A stretch of DNA of 13,993 bases from CAYVQB01 sp964453985. GTDB taxonomy: Bacteria; Babelota; Babeliae; Babelales; UASB340. Below are positions 1 to 7,441 of this stretch, piece after piece. The position numbers and the translations under genes are program-made. The stretch is taken from NCBI GenBank assembly GCA_964453985.1, contig CAYVQB010000026.1, positions 1 to 13,993 of the forward strand, in the 5' to 3' direction. Each line of letters starts with the position of its first letter. Positions within the stretch are counted from its first letter, which is position 1. The notes beneath the pieces were generated by a model. That model was not told the DNA's origin. It searched no databases and worked only from the letters and a program-made list of their open reading frames with translations.

Positions 1-378
1 GGGGAACTTGTTTTATTGGATAACGATAAAAATCCACCTGATTATTTTTCTAAAGATCATACTATTTGGACCATGTTTAAGCGATATCTTTTCCCTCAAA
101 CTAATAATATCGCATTGAGATTCATAATAATATTAGAAATATTAACTTTTATATTTATATTGATGGGCTTTTTTCTAGGCCTGCTTCAGGCTACATTAAA
201 TGGGTCTGAATATTGTGTATGGGTTAAAATTTTGCCTTTTATTACTCTGTTTATAGTCATTGGTTTATCAGGAGGCTTTAGTAGAATGCGTTTGCCTATA
301 GAGCCGTTTTTAATAGTTTTATCTTTAAGATATTGGATATCATGGTTTGTTGCTTCAAATCACAAAAAAAGTTTTTAA
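1..378 (+). CDS. GT39-like membrane glycosyltransferase, C-terminal fragment (cut by window edge)
   Basis: The frame is open from base 1, so the gene begins before the window and 125 C-terminal residues remain. A TTG at 16 is not a believable start, because the residues before it (GELVL) continue the alignment with the next gene, which reads GEELLF at the same place. Two hydrophobic segments are visible, followed by the motif GGFSRMRLPIEP near the C-terminus. The same Arg-x-Arg-Leu-Pro-Ile-Glu-Pro signature ends the paralogues at 342-1658 and 2650-4026 and recalls the C-terminal part of GT39/ArnT-like GT-C enzymes, which use polyprenyl-phosphate sugars as donors. The stop is TAA at 376-378, and the next gene starts 37 bases inside this one, so translation is probably coupled. 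The family call rests on the paralogues; substrate and acceptor are unknown. Confidence 0.8.
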   Translation, partial: GELVLLDNDKNPPDYFSKDHTIWTMFKRYLFPQTNNIALRFIIILEILTFIFILMGFFLGLLQATLNGSEYCVWVKILPFITLFIVIGLSGGFSRMRLPIEPFLIVLSLRYWISWFVASNHKKSF

Positions 379-1658
379 TTATTTTATTTTTCGTATCTTT
401 GGTAGCCAGGGCTTTGTTTTTTTATCTATTCACAAGTAGGAATGAAAATTATAATAATCCAGATTCTCCTGCTTACCATGGTGTTGCTGTACAGCTTGTT
501 TTGGGTAATGGGATATCATCTACAGAAACAAAACCCAATTTTTATCGGTTGCCGGGGTATCCGATATTTCTGTCCTTATTTTATAAAGTTTTTGATTTTG
601 ATATCAAAAAAACTTTATGGGCACAGATTTTTATTTCTTGTTTTATACCAATTCTAGTGTTTTTTTTATCTCTTAGTTTATTTCCGGATAAAGTTTTATT
701 GGCAAAAATTGCTTCTTTTTATACGGCTATTCACCTGGGTTTTATATTTTTTTCAGGATTATTAATTACTGAGTCCTTGTTTACATTGTTTTTTTTAGTT
801 TTTCTTATTTTATTTTATAAGAACAAAAATATAATCTTAGCAGGGATTTTTCTAGGCTTAGCTTCCTATTTTAGGCCTGTTGGGCAATACATAGTATTTT
901 TATCTATTTTTCTTTTGATGTTTTTTAATATGCCCATAAAACGCAAAATAAGAAATTGTTTTTTATTGTTATTGTCCTGGTTTGTTATTGTTTCGCCTTG
1001 GCTATTAAGAAATTTTATTATGACAGGTTATCTGTTCTTTCATACTCTCCCTGGGGGACGTTTTTTGAACCATTCTGCAGCCTATGTTGTTATGCACAAG
1101 TATAATTTAGGCTATGCGCAAGCAAGGGATAGGTTGTCTTATGATTTAACAAGGCTTATAGACAAACAGAAAGTTATATTGGGCAGGGATTTAAACGATA
1201 TCGAATTATGCAAACAGGCAGAGGGTTTATCTTTTGGTTACCTGAAGCAGGAGCCTGTTTTATTTATAAAACATAGTATTACGAATATTATTAAGACAAT
1301 TTTTATGCCATTTGGGGAAGAACTACTTTTTGTAAATAATAAGTCCCTTTTGCATGTTAAGCAAAAGCTAGAACAATACTTACATCCTAACTTACATCCT
1401 AAAATATCGAGTGTTTGGTTACTTGCTCTTATGTATTTAGAGCTTATTTTTATGTTTTTGGTTCTTATTGGTTTTTTGGGTTTTGTCTTAAAATCTATTA
1501 TGTTAAGAAATTTTATAATTTTATTAAAAACATTATCTTTTATTACTTTATTTATAGCTCTTACTTTGGCTGCAGGTTTTGCTCGACTACGCTTGCCCAT
1601 TGAGCCTTTAATATATATTTTATCTTTCAATTGGTGGCTTAGGGTATTTAAATTCTAA
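342..1658 (+). CDS. GT39-family (ArnT/PMT-like, GT-C fold) membrane glycosyltransferase, paralogue 2
   Basis: This encodes 438 residues and is highly hydrophobic, with many membrane segments, the first at about residues 10-30. The first external loop carries Asp41 in NPDSPAYH followed by a GNGIS stretch, matching the acidic catalytic loop of GT39 enzymes, then RLPGYPIF, the usual Pro-Gly-Tyr-Pro element. PWLLRN lies mid-protein and GFARLRLPIEP at residues 412-422. As a class these enzymes move a sugar from polyprenyl phosphate to a lipid, glycan or protein on the outer face of the inner membrane; the substrate cannot be read here. ATG at 342 was chosen because it gives the N-terminus matching the paralogue at 2650. 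A TTG at 333 is possible, and no strong Shine-Dalgarno is seen. The start overlaps the previous gene by 37 bases. By eye it is roughly half identical to the 2650 gene over the N-terminal third. Confidence 0.88.
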   Translation: MVCCFKSQKKFLIILFFVSLVARALFFYLFTSRNENYNNPDSPAYHGVAVQLVLGNGISSTETKPNFYRLPGYPIFLSLFYKVFDFDIKKTLWAQIFISCFIPILVFFLSLSLFPDKVLLAKIASFYTAIHLGFIFFSGLLITESLFTLFFLVFLILFYKNKNIILAGIFLGLASYFRPVGQYIVFLSIFLLMFFNMPIKRKIRNCFLLLLSWFVIVSPWLLRNFIMTGYLFFHTLPGGRFLNHSAAYVVMHKYNLGYAQARDRLSYDLTRLIDKQKVILGRDLNDIELCKQAEGLSFGYLKQEPVLFIKHSITNIIKTIFMPFGEELLFVNNKSLLHVKQKLEQYLHPNLHPKISSVWLLALMYLELIFMFLVLIGFLGFVLKSIMLRNFIILLKTLSFITLFIALTLAAGFARLRLPIEPLIYILSFNWWLRVFKF

Positions 1659-1662
1659 AAAC

Positions 1663-1692
1663 TTTCTTTTTAGCTTTTATAGCTTTTATAAT
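1663..1692 (+). promoter_or_regulatory. Candidate promoter for the LRR gene
   Basis: A perfect TATAAT lies at 1687-1692, about 47 bases before the LRR gene. The -35 region (around 1663-1669, T-rich TTTCTT) is weak. The gene has its own strong ribosome site and a gap on each side, which supports separate transcription. In such AT-rich DNA a TATAAT can occur by chance. Confidence 0.4.
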
Positions 1693-1697
1693 AAAAG
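1683..1697. repeat. Perfect 15-base inverted repeat over the candidate -10 box
   Basis: CTTTTAT (1683-1689) and ATAAAAG (1691-1697) are perfect inverted arms around one base. The repeat covers the TATAAT box, so it could be an operator. As RNA it would form only a five-pair AT-rich stem, too weak for a convincing terminator of the upstream gene. It is preceded by a short direct repeat (AGCTTTTAT twice, 1672-1689). Confidence 0.35.
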
Positions 1698-1724
1698 AGT
1701 CTAATTTAGGGTTAATCTTTATAA

Positions 1725-1733
1725 GGGGAAGGG
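1725..1733 (+). promoter_or_regulatory. Strong purine-rich ribosome binding site of the LRR gene
   Basis: GGGGAAGGG ends five bases before the ATG at 1739. It is the strongest Shine-Dalgarno-like stretch seen in the window and fixes this start. Most neighbouring operon genes rely on overlap and weak sites instead, so this gene may be translated more strongly. Confidence 0.6.
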
Positions 1734-1738
1734 ATTGT

Positions 1739-2557
1739 ATGAAAAAGTTTCTTATTGTGAGCTTTATCTGCTCACTGTTTATGTTTTTAGGATTAAGTTC
1801 TATGCAGGATGAACCTATTGATGAACTTATTACGGGTGTTCACGAAGGTCTGGTTTTGGATTTAGAGCAACTTCGTCTTGATAATAATAGTGAAATTAAC
1901 TCTTCTATTATAGATGCCAATAAAGTAGTAGGCTTGCTAAAAAGATTTAAAAGAGAAAGTCGAATCAAAGGAGGATTTCGTAAGTCCATTAATCTTAGTA
2001 ATACACAGTTAACATGTGCAGAATTAAGAATTTTTTTAGGTGCTTTAAGGTTTGCAAATTATTTTAAAAACATAAGAATACTTGATTTAAGTAATAATAA
2101 TATAACTTGTTTGCCTATTGATATATTAAGACGTCCAAATCTTTTAGTAATTGATTTAAGAGGAAACCCTTTATTACCACAAGTTTTTGAAGATAAACCA
2201 ATAAGTGAAAAATTGCAGCAAGCAAGAGGTAATAAAATCTTAAAAAAAGAACATCCAACATATCTTATTGTTGATAATGAATGCAAAGCTATAGCAATGA
2301 ATGGAAGAGTGACTGGTGCTCGAATTATGGGATTTAAACTAAATAGAGGTATCGGAGCAATTGCTATTGCTGATGTTGCTGTTAAAGCTTTAGCTGGAGG
2401 TAATGAAATACTTAAGACTATCTTAAATAGCGTTTATTGTGGGTGTGGGTGTTGTGGCCCGCAAGGCTGTACGGGGTGTAAGTGCCAGTGTGGTAGAGGA
2501 AATCAGCCTCCAATTCCTGAGCCTACCGTGCCTAAACCGTCAGATGCTGTGCAGTAA
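1739..2557 (+). CDS. Exported leucine-rich-repeat protein with cysteine cluster and proline-rich tail; function unknown
   Basis: This encodes 272 residues. The N-terminus (MKKFLIVSFICSLFMFLG) is a good Sec signal peptide with a plausible cleavage near residues 20-22. There is no clear lipobox: Cys11 sits inside the hydrophobic core. About three LRR units follow: a longer one from Ile84 (INLSNTQLT), then 112-134 (IRILDLSNNNITCLP) and 135-147 (LLVIDLRGNPLLP). Residues about 170-232 are a small unrecognised region. Residues 234-251 hold eight cysteines in eighteen positions (CGCGCC, then GCTGCKCQC), followed by six prolines in residues 257-267. The cysteine stretch could bind metal or form disulfides if exported. 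LRRs usually mediate protein binding, so a surface or host-contact role is possible but unproven. It sits between GT39 paralogues, isolated by gaps of 80 and 92 bases. I do not recognise the full architecture. Confidence 0.85.
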   Translation: MKKFLIVSFICSLFMFLGLSSMQDEPIDELITGVHEGLVLDLEQLRLDNNSEINSSIIDANKVVGLLKRFKRESRIKGGFRKSINLSNTQLTCAELRIFLGALRFANYFKNIRILDLSNNNITCLPIDILRRPNLLVIDLRGNPLLPQVFEDKPISEKLQQARGNKILKKEHPTYLIVDNECKAIAMNGRVTGARIMGFKLNRGIGAIAIADVAVKALAGGNEILKTILNSVYCGCGCCGPQGCTGCKCQCGRGNQPPIPEPTVPKPSDAVQ

Positions 2558-2586
2558 ATAAAATTAAACTGATTAATCTTTAAAAT

Positions 2587-2616
2587 TTGATAAACTTAAA
2601 TTTAGTTGCGTATATG
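2587..2616 (+). promoter_or_regulatory. Candidate promoter for the main glycan operon
   Basis: TTGATA (2587-2592, five of six to the -35 consensus) and TATATG (2611-2616, four of six to the -10 consensus) are 18 bases apart. A shifted GTATAT reading gives 17. The site lies in the 92-base gap before the GT39 gene at 2650, from which genes run with little space to 12782. No convincing terminator for the LRR gene is seen in this gap. Confidence 0.38.
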
Positions 2617-2649
2617 GGAGAACGTTATTTTTAAGTAAACAGGTTTTTA

Positions 2650-4026
2650 ATGTGTGAAATAGCAACTGGTGGGAGCAAAAATAAAATATTTTTGTTGCTT
2701 TTGTTTCTGTTTTCTTTTGCTATAAGAGCAGTAATATTTAATTGCTTTTTAAGTAAAGACAATAATTATTGGAATTATGACTCTACTGTTTATCACAATG
2801 TAGCAGTGCAAGTATCCCAAGGTAACGGAATATCAAATTATCCAGGAGACCCTAGTTTTCATAGGGTTCCTGGATATTCTTTATTTTTAGGAACTTGTTA
2901 TAAACTTTTTGGTGAGAATAAAGAGCTGGCTTTGTGGATACAAATCTTATTTGCATCTTTCATTCCAATTTTAGTCTTTATTTTATCTTTAGTATTGTTT
3001 CCTGCAAATATTTTGTTAGCTAAAATATCAGCAATTCTATCAAGTATGCACTTGGGTTATGTCTTATTTTCGGGACTTTTTATGACAGAGACTTTCTTTG
3101 TTTTGTTTTTTCTTTTATTCCTAATATTTTTTTTATCGAGTTTTAATCTTTTTTTCTGTAAAAAAATAAATAACTCTAATTTAATTAAAATATTTTTAGC
3201 GGGTATATTTTTAGGTATATCCTCGCTATTGCGTCCTGTTGGGCATCAATTTATATTTTTAGCTATAATTTTATTATTATTTTCAGGCTTTAATGTTTTT
3301 CAGAAAATTAAAACAAGCATAGTTCTATTTTCTGGTTGGTTATTAGTAGTTTCTTCTTGGTTGTTAAGGAATTATTTACTTACAGGATGTTTGTTTTTCC
3401 ATACTTTGCCTGGAATACATTTTTTTAAACATATGGCAGCACGGGTTTATTCTGATGCGAACTGTATTTCTTATATGAGTTCACTAAACAGATTAACCCA
3501 AAAGTATGACAGTTTAAAAAATAAGCAAGAGCTTAATGATATACAAAGCTGTAATTTACTTGAAAAATTATCTTTGCAGGTTTGTAAAGAATATCCGTTA
3601 TTAACGGTTAAATATTCTCTTATAAATATGTTCAAAACATGTTTTGCTTTATATTCTTCAGAACTTATGTTTATTGATTCTGGTGGCAAGTTGCCTGATT
3701 ATTCGGGTAAACGAACGATTAAGGATGTTTTATTACGATTTTTGTCCCCCAATGTTACTAACAATTTTATAAAACTTTTAATTTATTTAGAGATTATTTT
3801 ATTTCTAGTTCTTTTAGTTGGCTTTTTTTCTTTTATTATACAAGTGTTTTTTAGTAAAGATTTATTTTGTTTATTATGTAAGATATTACCAATTATAGGT
3901 TTGTTTATATTTTTGTCTTTGGGGTGTGGCTTTGCAAGATTAAGGTTGCCTATTGAGCCTTTTTTGATTACTTTATCATTAAAGTTTTATTTAGAAATTT
4001 TTAGAAGAGAGAAGAGAGACTCATGA
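2650..4026 (+). CDS. GT39-family (GT-C fold) membrane glycosyltransferase, paralogue 3
   Basis: This encodes 458 residues and is polytopic, with the first membrane segment at about residues 12-32. Asp44 in NYDSTVYH, then GNGIS and RVPGYSLF, form the GT39-type first loop. WLLRN and LFFHTLPG lie mid-protein, and GFARLRLPIEP is at residues 427-437. It resembles the 342-1658 protein along its whole length, including the loop around ELNDIQSC (DLNDIELC there), so the two come from a duplication that has since diverged. Role by family: transfer from a polyprenyl-phosphate sugar at the outer face of the inner membrane; substrate unknown. ATG at 2650 follows a modest AGG (2641-2643). It is the first gene of a compact run and overlaps the flavoprotein gene by ATGA at 4023-4026, so the two are probably translationally coupled. 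Confidence 0.88.
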   Translation: MCEIATGGSKNKIFLLLLFLFSFAIRAVIFNCFLSKDNNYWNYDSTVYHNVAVQVSQGNGISNYPGDPSFHRVPGYSLFLGTCYKLFGENKELALWIQILFASFIPILVFILSLVLFPANILLAKISAILSSMHLGYVLFSGLFMTETFFVLFFLLFLIFFLSSFNLFFCKKINNSNLIKIFLAGIFLGISSLLRPVGHQFIFLAIILLLFSGFNVFQKIKTSIVLFSGWLLVVSSWLLRNYLLTGCLFFHTLPGIHFFKHMAARVYSDANCISYMSSLNRLTQKYDSLKNKQELNDIQSCNLLEKLSLQVCKEYPLLTVKYSLINMFKTCFALYSSELMFIDSGGKLPDYSGKRTIKDVLLRFLSPNVTNNFIKLLIYLEIILFLVLLVGFFSFIIQVFFSKDLFCLLCKILPIIGLFIFLSLGCGFARLRLPIEPFLITLSLKFYLEIFRREKRDS

Positions 4027-5507
4027 GTAAGAAGAAAAATGTCACAATAATTGGGGCAGGTCCTGCAGGGCTTACTGCCGCATCAGAGTTACTAAAACTA
4101 GATAAATTTAAAGTAAATATAGTAGAAAAAGATTCTGTGGTTGGAGGTCTTTCTAGAACAACGGAATTTAATGGTTGTAAGTTTGATATAGGTCCTCATC
4201 ATTTTATAACTGAATCCCCGAAAATTGAAAAATGGTGGTTAGATCTTATGCAGGGTGAGGAAAGTAGGGGTAACGAATTTAAAGTTTTACGTAGATTCAC
4301 GAGAATTTATTATGAAAAGCATTTTTTCAATTATCCTTTGCAGGCGCTTAATGTTATTAAGGGGTTGAGTTTCGGTTCATGCTTTAGATCTGTATTAAGT
4401 TATATCTGGCGAAGATTTTTCCCTATTAAGAACGCAAAAACGTTTCAAGACTATGTAACTAATCAGTTTGGTCACCGTTTATTTAGTATTTTTTTTAAGA
4501 CCTATACAGAGAAATTATGGGGAATTCCATGCAATGAAATTTCTTCTGATTGGGCTAGCCAAAGAATAAAAGGCTTTAGTATGTCTAAAGCAGTCTTTTA
4601 TGCTTTCTTTGGTAAATGGTTCAAAAAGAATGCTCCTAGAACTCTGTGCGATAAATTTTATTATCCTCAGCTTGGTGCTGGTACATTGTGGGAAAAAGTT
4701 GCAGATAATATACAAAAAGATTCTGGAACAATTGATTTAAATGAAGAAGTTATTAGCGTTGAGCATAAAAATAACAAAATTGTTGCTGTTTGTACTTGTA
4801 ATACCAGTAAGGCTACAAATCGAAGAATGCCAGAAGTTGCAAGAAAGTTAAAAGAACATAGTGGCGATTATTTTTTATCTACAATGCCATTAAAGAAATT
4901 GGTACTAGCCTTGGATCCTATTGCTCCTAAACCGGTTATGTCTGCAGCAAATAGGTTGCTATATAGAGGTCTTATCACAGTTAATTTTGTGGTTAATAAA
5001 AAAGATATTTGTCCTGACCATTGGCTTTATATTCATGAAAAAGAAGTAGCGATGGTTCGTATCGGTAATATGAGCAATTTTTCTTTAAAAATGGCAGATA
5101 CTCCAGAGCATACAGCATTAAGTTTGGAATATTTTACCTTTACGAATAGTGCTTTTTGGAAGAAATCTAATGATAAGTTAATTAAGTTGGCAAAATCAGA
5201 AATAGAAAAAATAGGCATACTAGATAGAGAGTTAATTTTATCCAGTATGGTTCTAAAAGAAGCCGAAGCCTATCCCTTATATGATGAAGATTACCAAACT
5301 AGTTTAAAAGTTGTTTTGAATTATTTATCTCGTTTCTCTAACTTGCAATTGATGGGGCGTAACGGTTTGCATAGATATAATAATATGGATATCGCAATGT
5401 TATCGTCTATGGAGGCTGTGGACAAAATTGTTCAAGATATTAATAAAAATAAAGATAAGAATAAAACAAGAAGAGATAATATTTCTTCAGGTTATGCTCA
5501 ATTATAA
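4023..5507 (+). CDS. FAD/NAD(P)-binding oxidoreductase, UDP-galactopyranose mutase-like
   Basis: This encodes 494 residues. The N-terminus is a Rossmann FAD site: Gly11-x-Gly13-x-x-Gly16 after a beta strand, Glu35 at the end of the second strand, then GGLSRT at 41-46. DIGPHH at 55-60 and the C-terminal GRNGLHRYNNMD at 445-456 fit the UGM/amine-oxidase-like flavoprotein group found in polysaccharide loci. Classical bacterial UGMs have about 370-390 residues, so this longer protein belongs to a related subgroup and galactofuranose synthesis is not assured; other redox or ring-altering steps on a nucleotide sugar are possible. No signal peptide or membrane segment is obvious, so it should be cytoplasmic. 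It overlaps the GT39 stop by ATGA after a purine-rich leader (4003-4019), and its TAA shares one base with the next ATG. The fold is secure, the exact reaction is not. Confidence 0.85.
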   Translation: MSKKKNVTIIGAGPAGLTAASELLKLDKFKVNIVEKDSVVGGLSRTTEFNGCKFDIGPHHFITESPKIEKWWLDLMQGEESRGNEFKVLRRFTRIYYEKHFFNYPLQALNVIKGLSFGSCFRSVLSYIWRRFFPIKNAKTFQDYVTNQFGHRLFSIFFKTYTEKLWGIPCNEISSDWASQRIKGFSMSKAVFYAFFGKWFKKNAPRTLCDKFYYPQLGAGTLWEKVADNIQKDSGTIDLNEEVISVEHKNNKIVAVCTCNTSKATNRRMPEVARKLKEHSGDYFLSTMPLKKLVLALDPIAPKPVMSAANRLLYRGLITVNFVVNKKDICPDHWLYIHEKEVAMVRIGNMSNFSLKMADTPEHTALSLEYFTFTNSAFWKKSNDKLIKLAKSEIEKIGILDRELILSSMVLKEAEAYPLYDEDYQTSLKVVLNYLSRFSNLQLMGRNGLHRYNNMDIAMLSSMEAVDKIVQDINKNKDKNKTRRDNISSGYAQL

Positions 5508-7441
5508 TGTGTGGAATTTCGGGTTATTTAAACTTATCTTTAACTGACTTTAAGATAGAAAAAAGCTTGTTGTATAAAATGCAGCAAGCTTTGACTCATA
5601 GAGGTCCAGATGACAGAGGTATCTGGCTTTCAGACCAAGATCAAATAGGCTTTGCTCATAATCGATTAAGTATTATTGATTTGTCACCGGCCGGCCACCA
5701 GCCTATGCTAGACAAGCAAAACAGTGTGGCTATATGTTTTAATGGAGAAATTTATAATCATGAAGAGCTAAGAAAAGAACTTATAAATAGGGGTTATAAA
5801 TATTTTTCTAAAACAGACACAGAAACTTTAATTTATGCTTATAAAGAGTGGGGGATAGATTTTTTAGATAAAATAGATGGGATGTTTGCGATTGCTATTT
5901 TTGATTTACAAAAAAAAGAGTTTTATCTAATTCGAGATCGCATAGGTATAAAACCTGTTTATTTTTCTTTTCAAAATGGTATAGCTAGTTTTGCATCGGA
6001 GATAAAGGCTTTGTGGAAATTGCCTTGGATTAAAAGGAATTTTAATTATAATGCCTATTATCATTATTTAACTTTTATGGTAACTCCTGCGCCTTATACC
6101 ATTTTTAATGGTATCTATAAGCTTCCTGCTGGTTTTTATCTAAAAATAGATTTTTCCAAAAAAATAGACTTTTACCAGTGGTATAGCCCTTTAAAAAGAT
6201 TAAGCTATGCCCAAGAGCAAGAATTAAAAGATGAAGATTTTTGTTTAGAAAAAACAGAATATTTATTAAAAGAATCAATAAAAAAAAGAATGATGTCAGA
6301 TGTGCCATTTGGTGCGTTTTTATCTGGTGGTGTGGATTCGAGCCTGAATGTTGCCTTAATGTCTGAATGTGATAGAAAAATAAAGACTTTTACCGTTGCC
6401 TTTTCAGATGGACCTGAGTTTAATGAACTTAAATATGCACGACAAGTTGCTAAAATTTTTGATACAGATCATCACGAAATAATAATTTCAGAGAAAGAGG
6501 CTTTCGATTTTTATCAAAAGATGATTCACCACTTAGATGAACCATTAGCTGATTGTGTTTGTATACCTTTTTATTATGTTGCAAAGTTGGCAAAAGATAG
6601 CGGTGTTACCGTTGCACAGGTTGGAGAGGGTGCCGATGAGCTATTCTTTGGGTATTCTACGTATGCTAGATATAAAAACTTTTATGATAAATATTGGAAA
6701 AATTCCCAAAAATTAGTTCCTAGTTTAATTAAAAAAACTTTATATAAAACTGCGAATAAACTTGCTCCCAAAAACTTAAACCAATTAGAAGTCTTGAAAA
6801 ATTGGGCTTACAATAGACAGTTGTTTTGGGGTGGTGCAATAGCATTTTCTGAGCACCAAAAAGCTCTCTTTTTTGATATTAAACAAGAGACTTGTGATGA
6901 TTGGGTTGTACAAAAGATTTTAGGTAAAAGTTTTGATTTAGATAGTTTTTCTATAGTTGATTATTATTCGAGAAAACTCAAAAAGTTTGATAAACAAGCT
7001 GACTTTATGAAAAATTTAACTTATTTAGAGCTTAAACAGCGTTTGCCAGAGTTACTTTTAATGCGTGCAGATAAAATGTCTATGGCAACAGGAGTTGAGG
7101 CGCGAGTGCCTTTTTTGGATCATAAACTTGTTGAATTCGCGTTAAATGTGCCATCAGATATTAAGTTCAAGAATAAACAACCTAAATATTTATTAAAAAA
7201 AATCAGTGAAAAATATTTGCCAAAAGATATTATATATCGCAAGAAAGTTGGCTTTGCAGCGCCCACTGTTAGATGGTATAAGCAGGGTAAATATTTTCCT
7301 AATTATTTTAATAAATGTGTATCAAATTTTGACATGATACAAAATCAGTATAAAACTAGTGAATCAACATTGGCAGTGCATAAGTGGGTTTTGCAGAATT
7401 TTTATTCTTTAAAAAAAAGTCAGGAGAATTTTGAAGAGTAA
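5507..7441 (+). CDS. asnB: Glutamine-hydrolysing asparagine synthase family amidotransferase (AsnB-like)
   Basis: This encodes 644 residues, a normal length for the longer AsnB types. Cys2 right after the initiator Met is the glutaminase nucleophile. HRGPDD (31-36), Arg53 in NRLSIIDLS, Asn79-Gly80-Glu81 and Asp104 are the class II glutaminase residues. The synthetase half has the ATP pyrophosphatase loop SGGVDSS at 273-279, GEGADE at 373-378 and RADKMSM...ARVPFLD at 520-538. All key residues look intact. The family reaction uses glutamine ammonia and ATP to amidate aspartate. In polysaccharide loci such enzymes often amidate sugar carboxylates instead, and the surrounding sugar genes make that an attractive inference. 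The start is fixed by Cys2 and by a one-base TAATG overlap with the previous stop. The next gene starts 11 bases before this one ends. Confidence 0.93.
   Translation: MCGISGYLNLSLTDFKIEKSLLYKMQQALTHRGPDDRGIWLSDQDQIGFAHNRLSIIDLSPAGHQPMLDKQNSVAICFNGEIYNHEELRKELINRGYKYFSKTDTETLIYAYKEWGIDFLDKIDGMFAIAIFDLQKKEFYLIRDRIGIKPVYFSFQNGIASFASEIKALWKLPWIKRNFNYNAYYHYLTFMVTPAPYTIFNGIYKLPAGFYLKIDFSKKIDFYQWYSPLKRLSYAQEQELKDEDFCLEKTEYLLKESIKKRMMSDVPFGAFLSGGVDSSLNVALMSECDRKIKTFTVAFSDGPEFNELKYARQVAKIFDTDHHEIIISEKEAFDFYQKMIHHLDEPLADCVCIPFYYVAKLAKDSGVTVAQVGEGADELFFGYSTYARYKNFYDKYWKNSQKLVPSLIKKTLYKTANKLAPKNLNQLEVLKNWAYNRQLFWGGAIAFSEHQKALFFDIKQETCDDWVVQKILGKSFDLDSFSIVDYYSRKLKKFDKQADFMKNLTYLELKQRLPELLLMRADKMSMATGVEARVPFLDHKLVEFALNVPSDIKFKNKQPKYLLKKISEKYLPKDIIYRKKVGFAAPTVRWYKQGKYFPNYFNKCVSNFDMIQNQYKTSESTLAVHKWVLQNFYSLKKSQENFEE
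7422..7426 (+). promoter_or_regulatory. Shine-Dalgarno supporting a TTG start at 7431
   Basis: AGGAG ends four bases before TTG 7431, inside the end of the amidotransferase gene. There is no in-frame ATG anywhere near the N-terminal hydrophobic segment, so this site decides the start of the next gene. Confidence 0.65.

Noticed and set aside
16..378. A complete small membrane protein starting at TTG 16
   Set aside because: The frame is open to base 1, and the residues before TTG align with the paralogue, so it is the 3' part of a longer gene.
1238..1630. 130-codon open frame on the minus strand inside the GT39 gene
   Set aside because: It lies antisense to a clear membrane gene, its Lys-rich composition is what reverse-reading such a gene gives, and it has no recognisable domain or start site.
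2234..2512. LRR gene C-terminus as a frameshift artefact
   Set aside because: The frame stays open through the Cys cluster to a normal stop, and Gly-Cys-Pro periodicity is orderly, so the cluster is probably real protein.
2558..2649. Terminator after the LRR gene
   Set aside because: Only short AAATTT-type self-complementary words occur; no stem with G-C pairs followed by a T run was found.
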